DNA from: Nitrosospira sp. Nsp2
Lineage (GTDB): Bacteria; Pseudomonadota; Gammaproteobacteria; Burkholderiales; Nitrosomonadaceae
DNA: 64,000 nucleotides
Assembly: GCF_003050965.1 (NCBI RefSeq)
Contig: NZ_QAOU01000001.1
Location: 372,001-436,000 of the forward strand
Direction of reading: 5' to 3'
The translations under genes and the position numbers were made by a program. Of this stretch, positions 52,058 through 59,841 are shown piece after piece (the stretch's first letter is position 1; each line of letters starts with the position of its first letter). The notes below the pieces were generated by a model. It saw only the letters and a list, made by a program, of their open reading frames with translations, made no database searches and was not told the origin of the DNA.

Positions 52058-54307
52058 TTGGCACGTTATAACCCGGACTATGATCCAAAGCTTAACCACG
52101 CTGCAGCTGCGAGATGGAGCGAGCGCTGTCTGATCGATGACGACTCGATATTACAGGATGGATTGAAGCTATGGATCCCTGCGCTGATTGAAGAGTTGGA
52201 CCAGAGATTCGTTAAAAACCTTGACGAGGGCGAAGGTGATTTCTTCGAAAAGCTACGGGCCCAACTTTTCGAGGGATCAGCTGAATGTCTTAAGCTAATG
52301 GCAGAGGTCCTCTGGATCCTTATGCTGTTCCAGTCAAACGTCAGCGCGTCGAAAAAGAGGGCGAACGTCCGACTGGTTTGGTCCTGGTCGGGTGGCGAGT
52401 TGCCCGAGGATCATCCCATGCTTTCCAACGCCGTCCTTGAAGGGCTCGGCTCAGCAGGCACCGCGTACAACACACAACGATGGCGAGAGATTGCGTTTCT
52501 AGTTGCGGCGCTACTCGACTTTAAGCATCGTGACCGAGCCCAACGTCAAAACATGGTGAACGATCCATGGATGTTCACAGAATGGCTGAGTACATTGCCC
52601 GAAGCTCGAAACCGGCAGCTAAGACATATCCTGCCTCATCTCATGTTTCCGGACAGCTTTGAGCGCATTAGCTCAGCGAACGACAAGAGACTAATCCTCT
52701 CTGCCTTCGAGGGCATGACAGAGAAGGAGTTGCGTACGTGGGACCTGATCAAGATAGATCGTGCGCTCCTCGATCTGCGCCGGCGGCTGGAAACTGAACA
52801 TTCCCGCGAGATCGATTTTTACGAGGAAGAGCTCTCCTCCACTTGGAAAAACTCAATAAAGAGCTGGTTATTGAGCTGGAACCCCAAGAAATGGCCGTGG
52901 CCCACCCTCGCCGCGGACCGTGCCAGCACCAACGCAGCAGAAGCTGTGAGGCATGGTTGGCGGTGCGCATCTTCCGCAGTCCGTGAGGGAGACCATGTGT
53001 TTTTAGTGCGGACCGGGGTAGATCCAAAAGGGATTGTAGCATTCGGATCCGTGGCACGCGGGCCCTATGAATCACTCCACTACGATGTCGAAAAGGCTCA
53101 GGCGAATAAAACCACTCAATTCATCGACGTGGATTTCACCGAGATCCGAGACGCGATGCAGGATCAGGTTGTGCCTCTGGAATCGCTTCAGCGAGAGGTG
53201 CCGGACCAGACATGGAATCCGCAATCATCCGGTATCGAGATCAAGCCAAAGGCTGCGCGCATCCTATCTCAGTTGTGGGCGGATTTATCCGCAGCGAGAA
53301 CAGAAAAGCAACCAGCCGTGGCAAGGTCGGACAAAGCATCTGATCCCGGGGAGCCGCTGAACCTGATCCTCTACGGTCCGCCGGGTACGGGTAAGACCTA
53401 TCGTCTGCAGCACACATATATGCCACGCTATTCCGGTAACGAGGGCGACCGCTTTGAGTTCATCACCTTCCATCAGAGCTACGCTTACGAGGATTTTGTT
53501 GAGGGCATCCGGCCGAAGACTATCAACGGGACCGTTACGTATGAGATCCGGCTCGGTGTCCTTCGGCGTCTGTGTGATCGTGCACGCAACGATCCCAGTC
53601 GCCGTTATGCTCTTTTTATAGATGAAATCAACCGCGGAAACGTCGCTAAGATCTTTGGGGAACTGATCACGCTCATCGAGGCGGATAAGCGTTTGCGCTT
53701 CGACTCGGATGGCAAGAAAGTCAATGGCCTCGAAGTCACGCTGCCGTATTCTGGTGACCGCTTCGGCGTGCCTGCGAATGTGGATCTGATTTGCACGATG
53801 AACACTGCAGACCGGTCAATCGCCCTGCTCGATACGGCATTACGGCGGCGATTCCGCTTTGAGGAGCTTATGCCGAACGCGAGAAATATCGACAGCCAGG
53901 GTTCAGGAACGATCCCCGACGGAGAAGGCGGTGAGATTGATTTGCGTCAGCTACTCAATGCGGTCAACGCACGACTCACGCATTTCCTGCACCGAGACCA
54001 GACAATCGGGCACGCCTATTTCACCAAAGTGAGAAATTTTTCTGATTTGCGCACTGTGATTGCTAAAGCGGTTCTGCCTCTCCTACAGGAGTATTTCTAC
54101 GATGACTGGAGCCAGATACGCCTGGTCCTCGCCGACCAAACCGTCAACGATCGCGAATACCAGCTTGTGCGACATGTCACTGCTGGCCCTGTGAACTTAT
54201 TCCCCAGTGCCGACTTCGCCGGACTTGGCGAGCGCCATATATTCGAGGTAACGCCCGAGGCGGAAATCACCCCTGACTCCATTCGCAAGATCTACGAGTC
54301 CCGCTGA
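52058..54307 (+). CDS. mcrB: McrB-type AAA+ GTPase subunit of a McrBC restriction system
   Basis: A 749-residue motor subunit that, with McrC, cuts DNA carrying modified bases. The C-terminal AAA+ module has Walker A LILYGPPGTGKTYRLQ (near 437), Walker B RYALFIDEINRGNVAKIFGE (near 519) and the McrB hallmark MNTADRSIALLDTALRRRF (near 580). Residues about 285-375 (GWRCASSAVREGDHVFLVRT, IVAFGSVARGPYES) resemble the EVE/PUA-like modified-base reader found in several McrB proteins. Residues 1-270 are helical and unfamiliar. The start is a TTG at 52058 with CGGAG eight bases upstream. The stop overlaps mcrC (TGATG). Confidence 0.87.
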   Translation: MARYNPDYDPKLNHAAAARWSERCLIDDDSILQDGLKLWIPALIEELDQRFVKNLDEGEGDFFEKLRAQLFEGSAECLKLMAEVLWILMLFQSNVSASKKRANVRLVWSWSGGELPEDHPMLSNAVLEGLGSAGTAYNTQRWREIAFLVAALLDFKHRDRAQRQNMVNDPWMFTEWLSTLPEARNRQLRHILPHLMFPDSFERISSANDKRLILSAFEGMTEKELRTWDLIKIDRALLDLRRRLETEHSREIDFYEEELSSTWKNSIKSWLLSWNPKKWPWPTLAADRASTNAAEAVRHGWRCASSAVREGDHVFLVRTGVDPKGIVAFGSVARGPYESLHYDVEKAQANKTTQFIDVDFTEIRDAMQDQVVPLESLQREVPDQTWNPQSSGIEIKPKAARILSQLWADLSAARTEKQPAVARSDKASDPGEPLNLILYGPPGTGKTYRLQHTYMPRYSGNEGDRFEFITFHQSYAYEDFVEGIRPKTINGTVTYEIRLGVLRRLCDRARNDPSRRYALFIDEINRGNVAKIFGELITLIEADKRLRFDSDGKKVNGLEVTLPYSGDRFGVPANVDLICTMNTADRSIALLDTALRRRFRFEELMPNARNIDSQGSGTIPDGEGGEIDLRQLLNAVNARLTHFLHRDQTIGHAYFTKVRNFSDLRTVIAKAVLPLLQEYFYDDWSQIRLVLADQTVNDREYQLVRHVTAGPVNLFPSADFAGLGERHIFEVTPEAEITPDSIRKIYESR

Positions 54308-55569
54308 TGCGGCGACTGACCCTGCTAGAGCGAGATGCGATTCCTGTCGGAACAGACGACGGCCTGAGCGAAGCCGAGACCGCAGCATTTGCACGGCTTC
54401 AGCCCACCCTCCCCGCAGGCAGCATGAATTGGCAGCATCGCGCTATCCGCTTCGGACCCTTCTGTGGTGTTTTGCGCGCTGGCGATGTAACGGTGGAGTT
54501 ACTACCTAAGATTGAGGATGGACAAGATTCGAACGAGGGCGCGCGCGGCCTACTGGTGGCTATGCTGCGCGCCACGGGGAACCTCATCGTGTCCAACGCG
54601 GGAGAGTCAACACTCGGGCAGCAGCGGCTTCATTTGCTGGATCAGTTCATTTTAGATTTCTGCTCTCGCGTGAGCACGGTGCTACGCGGTGGCGCAATCG
54701 CACACTATCAGGACCATGAAGAGAACCTGAATGCGCTCCGCGGCCGATTGATCCTAACCAATCACCTTCGGCGCAACGCCTTTGACCGATCGCATCTGTT
54801 CTGTAGCTTTGATGAGCGTACCACCGACAACCCACACAATCGCGCGCTGAAGGCCGTGTTGTCGGCCCTGCGCTCTAGCGCAATCAGCGTTCAGACCAGG
54901 GCCACCGTGACTGCTCTCTTGCATCGCTTTGATAATGTCGCCCTGCATCCAGTGACACCGCGAGATATTGCCCGGCTAATCTTTGATCGAATGACGAATA
55001 GTTGGAAGCCGATCTTCGAGCGAGCGGCATGGCTTCTGCAGGGCCTCTTTCCAGACGTCCGCAACGGGGAAATCGATGGCACGTGCCTGCTGTTTAATAT
55101 GGAACGACTGTTTGAAGCATTCCTCGTCGTCAAAGTGCGGCAAGCATGGCGAGGTAGTCCGGAAAACAACTTTAAAATTTTGTCGCAAGGTCCGCCAAAG
55201 AACTTGGCGCAATCTGACACAGGCCCTGCTTTCAGCCTCCGGCCAGACGTAACCGTGATGGACGATGATATTGTAGTCCGGATCTTCGATGCCAAATGGA
55301 AGCGGCTTGATCCTAAAGCCTCTTCATTCGGCGTTTCGCCGTCCGACGCTTATCAGCTGGCTGTGTATGCCAGTCGATATAGCTGCGAACGTGTGGCGCT
55401 AGTATATCCGTCCTCAATAAGCTGCCCGCCCGGGCTTGTCGAAAGATATAGACTGGCAATGCCGGGGGCTCCTATTCTAGAGATTCACGCAGTTGATATC
55501 CGAGGGCTCGCACGTAACGGTTCACTGCCGCTGGAATTGAGACCACAAATAAAAGCGCCCATCCACTAG
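54307..55569 (+). CDS. mcrC: McrC-type nuclease subunit
   Basis: A 420-residue partner of the McrB-like GTPase. The N-terminal domain (MNWQHRAIRFGPFCGVLRAG, VELLPKI) is the McrC fold. The C-terminal part has the PD-(D/E)XK nuclease site FSLRPDVTVMDDDIVVRIFD followed by AKWKRLD (catalytic Asp and D-A-K, near residue 327). The ERLFEAFLVVKVRQ segment is also typical. Its ATG overlaps the mcrB stop, so the two are translated together. All expected residues are present, and the locus appears to be an active type IV system. Its target modification cannot be read from the sequence. Confidence 0.87.
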   Translation: MRRLTLLERDAIPVGTDDGLSEAETAAFARLQPTLPAGSMNWQHRAIRFGPFCGVLRAGDVTVELLPKIEDGQDSNEGARGLLVAMLRATGNLIVSNAGESTLGQQRLHLLDQFILDFCSRVSTVLRGGAIAHYQDHEENLNALRGRLILTNHLRRNAFDRSHLFCSFDERTTDNPHNRALKAVLSALRSSAISVQTRATVTALLHRFDNVALHPVTPRDIARLIFDRMTNSWKPIFERAAWLLQGLFPDVRNGEIDGTCLLFNMERLFEAFLVVKVRQAWRGSPENNFKILSQGPPKNLAQSDTGPAFSLRPDVTVMDDDIVVRIFDAKWKRLDPKASSFGVSPSDAYQLAVYASRYSCERVALVYPSSISCPPGLVERYRLAMPGAPILEIHAVDIRGLARNGSLPLELRPQIKAPIH

Positions 55570-55984
55570 GCCAGCAGCCCTCAAAGTCCCTAATTTGAGC
55601 CTTTGATCATTGCAGTGGCCACTTTGGGCGGTTGTTGTGTGACCTACACTGCGGCTGATCGATCAGGATGGTATTGCCGAGCTACTGACAAGCCATTTCA
55701 TAACTTTTGCGAGCGTTGAAGGATTCCTTTTTTCCTCTTAGACCTAGCAGCCCCGGAGACAGATATGGACTAAACATTAGGGCCTACAGCTTGGACGCTT
55801 CCCCCTACACGCTACCGCCACTGGGGAGGACAACTTCTCTGATGCCGTAAGCCATCTTGGGGTTCAAAATGCTGGTAACCCTCAAAATCAACTCATTCTT
55901 AATAACGTGCAGGACTTCATGATGTAGCATTTGGCCGCCCTTAATGCCATTTAAAGTGGGCGGGAAACTAAATGGGGATAAAAA
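55570..55984. other. Spacer after mcrC
   Basis: 415 bases in which I see no gene. GGGGATAAAA at the right end serves the next gene. Confidence 0.5.
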
Positions 55985-57040
55985 ATGTCGGCGAACAAAA
56001 TAAAAACAGACAAGCTCGGTTATGTGTACGTTTTAGCTAATAGCGCTATGCCTGGATTAGTCAAGATTGGAAAGACAACGCGCAACCCATCGGAAAGGGC
56101 GACCGAACTCTCCCGCGCAACTGGTTTGCCTACGCCTTTTATTGTCGTGTACGAGCAATTGTTTATAGATTGCAGCTCTGCGGAAACTTTTGTTCATTCT
56201 TTTCTATTTCAAAAAGGTTTTAAACTTTCAAAAAACAGGGAGTTTTTTAATGCTCCGGTGAACGATGTAATTCGGGCGATCGCGTTGACTCATGGGGCAA
56301 TTGACAGCGACTCGCAGGAGAATGAAGGAGGGGCAGAAAACGATTTGCTCCAAGAGGACGAAGAGGCTGAAGGTGGCACTTACATTTGGACCTCGGTTTT
56401 CGAGGAAGCCGAGAATTATTACTACGGAATTGGCGATTATTTGCAAGATTATGACGAAGCTCTTCGACTATATCGGCAGGCAGCCAAGTTGGGCTCTTTA
56501 CCTGCGTACGGGAAGATAGGTGAGATACACAAACGAGGAGAAGGTGTGCCGGCAGACCAGAAAAAGGCGATTAAGTATTATAAAGTGGGAGCGGCTAAGG
56601 GAAGCGTGTATTGTTATTGGGCGATGGGTGTTCTATTTTTAGATGAAGGAAACCAAGAGAATGCGGAGAAATGTTTTTCAAATTTTCTTAAGAGCTACCC
56701 ATCGTTTACCGACGAAAAGCATCTTACGAGCTTGCAACAGTCATCTATATTTATGGAAGCGGGATTCTTAATCAATAGGAAATTAAAATACGGATTGAAG
56801 TATCCAACCATTCTTGATACCTTTTTTAGCGGGGAGCGAACAGAGAGCATCCTGCACCACGCAAATCTGAATCTAAAAGACTACCGAACCACCAATGACT
56901 TAAATAGAGAAAACGATTTTAAAAAGGTGATCGATTATCTTCATTCTCTGCAGGGCATAGCTACCGGCACGACTCCTGAACCAGATAACCCTGATACTCC
57001 ACAGCCGAAGCGCGGCTTTTTTGCCCGATTATTCTCTTAA
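55985..57040 (+). CDS. T5orf172/GIY-YIG-like domain protein with Sel1 repeats
   Basis: A 351-residue protein. Residues about 10-100 (LGYVYVLANSAMPGLVKIGK, SERATELSRATGLPTPF, NREFFNAPVNDVI) are a T5orf172/MUG113-type GIY-YIG-like domain: the YVYVLANS… and KIGKT elements correspond to GIY and YIG strands. The region 140-240 has Sel1-type helical repeats (YQDYDEALRLYRQAAKLGSL-like units: DEALRLYRQAAKLGS, AYGKIGEIHKRGEGVPAD, KAIKYYKVGAAKGS). The C-terminus is helical, ending KRGFFARLFS. Sel1 repeats mediate protein contacts, so this may be a nuclease-like sensor or effector. It has a lower GC content than the mcrBC genes, suggesting separate acquisition. Start ATG follows GGGGAT. Confidence 0.75.
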   Translation: MSANKIKTDKLGYVYVLANSAMPGLVKIGKTTRNPSERATELSRATGLPTPFIVVYEQLFIDCSSAETFVHSFLFQKGFKLSKNREFFNAPVNDVIRAIALTHGAIDSDSQENEGGAENDLLQEDEEAEGGTYIWTSVFEEAENYYYGIGDYLQDYDEALRLYRQAAKLGSLPAYGKIGEIHKRGEGVPADQKKAIKYYKVGAAKGSVYCYWAMGVLFLDEGNQENAEKCFSNFLKSYPSFTDEKHLTSLQQSSIFMEAGFLINRKLKYGLKYPTILDTFFSGERTESILHHANLNLKDYRTTNDLNRENDFKKVIDYLHSLQGIATGTTPEPDNPDTPQPKRGFFARLFS

Positions 57041-57088
57041 CCGGTAGGGTAATCCCCGCTTCAGTCGATTATCAGAAAGGCAGGAAAC

Positions 57089-57108
57089 GGGGTAACTTTT
57101 GGGGTAAC
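57089..57108. repeat. Paired GGGGTAAC repeat downstream of the integrase gene
   Basis: GGGGTAAC at 57089-57096 and 57101-57108, starts 12 bases apart, the same phasing as the TGGGTAAAC pairs at the island ends but a slightly different sequence. It may be an additional integrase or excisionase binding site, or a vestige of an older end. Confidence 0.4.
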
Positions 57109-57186
57109 AAAAAGCATAGAAAACAAAGTAGCGATAAAATAACAAATGGATACGGATACTATTCATTAGTGACCCCTCAACGGTCG

Positions 57187-58635
57187 CTAAGCGACTTGAA
57201 CATGCAGCGGGATCACTTTCATGTCGTTTTCATCGCCCCTTAGAATTGCTTCCAATCTATCGCCCAGCATCTCCCATGCCTCACGTTTTTCATCAGAATA
57301 TTCGTCAAGCAAATAGACTCGATCAACTCTCGAGCCAATTACATGATTTTGGCAAAGGTTAATAATGTCACGGTTGATCTTAAGCTTTTGCATTAGGGTT
57401 GACCCGGTTCTTCGCAAGTCGTGCGGTGTCCACTCTTCATCACCGAGTACGAGACTGTTATTTTCAACGCGGCATTTCAGTTTTCGGCTGCGTTGCTTAA
57501 ATTTTACTTGCCTATCCCCCACCTGCTTACTGACAGTTTTTTCGCACACGTGACCCTCTTTGTTACGTGCTGGAAATGCCCAATTGCTGTCACCCGTTAG
57601 GGAATGCAATTGTTTGAATTGATCGAGTGTAAACTCGGATAGGTAAATAAGCTGGTCGTGTTTTCTACCGTGTTCACCCTTGGTATTTGCTGCCGGGATA
57701 AACCATGTTCGCTGCTCAAAGTTCACATGCTTCCACTCAGTCTTCAGCAATTCCCCGATGCGATAGAGCGTTCCTAAGCACAACCATAATGCAATTTGCG
57801 ATTCTTTTTTTAAGACGCATTCGACGCCATGTTTTCGAGAATCGCTTGCATAATTTTGAGTTGTTGCATTAAACATGCGTTTCAGTTGAATGATTTCTTC
57901 GATGCTTAACTGCCTTTTCCGCTCTTTGGTGTAGCCCTTCGGGACAAGTTGTTTGATGTCCACCAACTCTGCAGGATTGCCATCGATCATTAACGCACGC
58001 CAAGGCTTGCGCTTTTCCGCCCACCGCAACATTTGTCCGATGTCCTTTGATAACTCGACCGCTGTTGCCGTCTTTCCAGCCGCAATGATGCGCCGATAAA
58101 GATCACGCAAATGATTCTCGGTCAAATGCTGTACTTTGATATCGCGCAGTACAGGAATGGCATGCTTGCCAAATGATTGCCTAATATATTTGTTGCCATC
58201 GCTACGGCTCACCCCGTCTTCAATCCATATGCCATACAGATCACTAAAGGTTAGGGCTTCGGTACGCTTTTGCTCATCGACACGAATAATTTCCAGAACG
58301 GCAGCTTGAGCTTCAATTTTGACCGCAACCTTGTGGGATCGAGGGTCAACACCTGACTTAACTAAATCACGTGCTTTATCGCGTTCTTCGCGAACAACCG
58401 CGATATCAACAGCTGGGTAGGTGCCGCAATAATGCCACGCCACTTTTCCCTGCCATTTGAAAGCGTAGCGAAAAACAACAGAGACACTTCCAGAATTAAC
58501 GCGAACTTCGCCAGATAGTCCACCGCCATCATTTAATGTGTCGCCTTTCCATTCTGCCCTAATGGCATTCAGTTCTTTCACGGTCCACTTGCTACCTTTT
58601 TTGCCCCTCGGATACCTTGTCATGCCTACGTCCAT
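57187..58635 (-). CDS. int: Tyrosine recombinase / integrase of the island
   Basis: A 482-residue P4-type phage integrase. The N-terminal arm-binding region (SKWTVKELNAIRAEWKGDTL, WHYCGTYPAVDIAVVREERD) resembles the DUF4102-type domain. The core-binding helices run from about 130 to 230. The catalytic domain has the first Arg in LGTLYRIGELLKTEW (near 296), H-x-x-R in EWTPHDLRRTGST (near 408) and the nucleophilic Tyr in VDRVYLLDEY (near 439). It lies just inside attR and points into the island. Its upstream region (58636-58818) holds two TGGGTAAAC repeats, so integrase may control its own expression by binding there. It appears complete and should be able to recombine the att repeats. Confidence 0.93.
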   Translation of the reverse strand: MDVGMTRYPRGKKGSKWTVKELNAIRAEWKGDTLNDGGGLSGEVRVNSGSVSVVFRYAFKWQGKVAWHYCGTYPAVDIAVVREERDKARDLVKSGVDPRSHKVAVKIEAQAAVLEIIRVDEQKRTEALTFSDLYGIWIEDGVSRSDGNKYIRQSFGKHAIPVLRDIKVQHLTENHLRDLYRRIIAAGKTATAVELSKDIGQMLRWAEKRKPWRALMIDGNPAELVDIKQLVPKGYTKERKRQLSIEEIIQLKRMFNATTQNYASDSRKHGVECVLKKESQIALWLCLGTLYRIGELLKTEWKHVNFEQRTWFIPAANTKGEHGRKHDQLIYLSEFTLDQFKQLHSLTGDSNWAFPARNKEGHVCEKTVSKQVGDRQVKFKQRSRKLKCRVENNSLVLGDEEWTPHDLRRTGSTLMQKLKINRDIINLCQNHVIGSRVDRVYLLDEYSDEKREAWEMLGDRLEAILRGDENDMKVIPLHVQVA

Positions 58636-58644
58636 TAATTCCTA

Positions 58645-58665
58645 TGGGTAAACCCATGGGTAAAC
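58645..58665. repeat. Right pair of TGGGTAAAC repeats (candidate integrase arm sites)
   Basis: TGGGTAAAC at 58645-58653 and 58657-58665, starts 12 bases apart, identical in sequence and phasing to the pair at 6040-6060. They lie about 155 bases from the attR core and just upstream of the integrase start codon. Confidence 0.6.
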
Positions 58666-58818
58666 CGGTCAGCGGCTTTTGTCGAATCTCGTCGCACCGT
58701 AATGGACGAACTATATCCTGTAAATCAAATGTTAACAATCTGAAAACAAAAGAAAGTATATGTTCTAGCAGGTCCAATAGCGTCCAAGATCGTTTATTAG
58801 TTTACCTTATAATACCTT

Positions 58819-58864
58819 GCTACGAACCAAGGGGTCGTGGGTTCGAATCCTGCCGGGCGCGCCA
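58819..58864 (+). repeat. attR: 46-bp copy of the tRNA-Arg 3' end
   Basis: Identical to 5936-5981, from the anticodon loop to CCA. The 5' half of the tRNA is absent here, so this is a duplicated attachment core and not a second tRNA gene. Confidence 0.93.
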
Positions 58865-58871
58865 TATAACG

Positions 58872-58907
58872 AAGGAGTTAGATAACACGTCTAACTCCTT
58901 TTTCTTT
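58872..58907 (+). terminator. Terminator after attR, probably the original tRNA-Arg terminator
   Basis: AAGGAGTTAGA (58872-58882) pairs perfectly with TCTAACTCCTT (58890-58900) and runs into TTTTCTTTT. It begins eight bases after the CCA copy, exactly where the terminator of the tRNA gene would be if the island were absent. Confidence 0.85.
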
Positions 58908-59841
58908 TGGGAACACGCGGGGGATACTATGCGCCTACCTATCCAAACCGCCGTGCTCCTTCGTCCCCTCCTGAGCCCTTCGTCACGGAGACTGGGCCCC
59001 TAATATGATACGTGCGCGTTGATGAATCGATAGTGCGGAGTAGACCTCCCGGCAACGAAATGCTCAGCCGGATCCGCTCAGAAATATAGTGATCGACCGG
59101 TAGTTCTACAATTGCCCCAGACGGCGCCCCCCAGTCAAGATTGGCCTTTCATCATTTCCTGGCTCGGTGTAGGCACACGCCGTGCGGCTCTCCCATCTCC
59201 CCCCTATATGCGTCGAGGGCCTTGCGCCGGTGCAGCTTCTATTTCAAGGCTACTTGAAAAATCCGTGTTCTTGGCGTGCGTCCCGTCAGGTTTCTCGTAA
59301 CGGGGGTACTGCCAGCAGCCGGCGCGTTTTGCCCTGAACAACCCGTACCTACTATGCGGAGAAGATCATTCCACGGGGGTGTCGCCATTTGGCGACATTT
59401 TCCCCGGGCCTGCAAAAACGTCAGTTTCATTCTGAGCGATTTGTCAAAAAAATTTCATATAACCGCCACATAACTCATTTGATATGTCGCTGGATGGCGA
59501 CATATCAAAAAACCAATCAAATCAGCTCGCTGGATATGTTAATTCTCTTGCTCAACAAATTTGTTGTCGCGCTTGGAAGCGACAGGGTGATCGGGCGCGA
59601 GGTTCGAGCTGTATCGGGACTATTCCTGATAACCACGTGATATACCTCGTAAATTACAGTTGTGGCATGTTACGTGCTGTACGACTAAAGGCGGCATGCA
59701 AGATGGAATTACTCCGGGTGATTGAGAGGGAGCAATCGGCTTTCACATCATAGCAACTTGCATCCGCGGTAGGTTCCTAATGAATCTATCTCATAAACAG
59801 GTGGTAATCGCACAATCCAAACTTACTTTCGGGAGGTCTAC
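58908..59841. other. Chromosomal intergenic stretch with inverted repeats
   Basis: No gene is recognisable; small frames lack initiation signals. It contains three related palindromes at 59380-59584 and, at its right end, the GGGAGG ribosome binding site of the Asp/Lys/His-rich protein gene. Confidence 0.5.
59380..59584. repeat. Three TGTCGC…GCGACA inverted repeats
   Basis: The palindromes are at 59380-59397 (TGTCGCC-ATTT-GGCGACA), 59481-59506 (GATATGTCGC-TGGATG-GCGACATATC, ten-base perfect arms) and 59565-59584 (TGTCGC-GCTTGGAA-GCGACA). All share TGTCGC/GCGACA halves but differ in the centre. They lie about 260-460 bases upstream of the gene at 59842 and could be operators or RNA hairpins. 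Confidence 0.6.

Larger units (their letters stand above)
5936..58864. mobile_element. tRNA-Arg-integrated genomic island (~52.9 kb)
   Basis: The island is bounded by a 46-bp perfect direct repeat made of the 3' end of tRNA-Arg. It contains a tyrosine integrase next to the right repeat and an AlpA-type regulator plus a DUF927 primase near the left end. Its cargo comprises a group II intron, a serine resolvase, signalling genes and a 24-kb defence block. No conjugation (relaxase, type IV secretion) or phage structural genes are visible, so it is best described as an integrative island or satellite that would need outside help for transfer. Much of the 11-25 kb cargo is decayed while the ends and defence genes look intact. 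Confidence 0.9.

Noticed and set aside
58819-58864. A second tRNA gene
   Set aside because: Only the 3' half (anticodon loop to CCA) is present; it is the attR duplicate.
59380-59584. CRISPR array
   Set aside because: The three palindromes differ in their centres and spacing and no cas genes are present.
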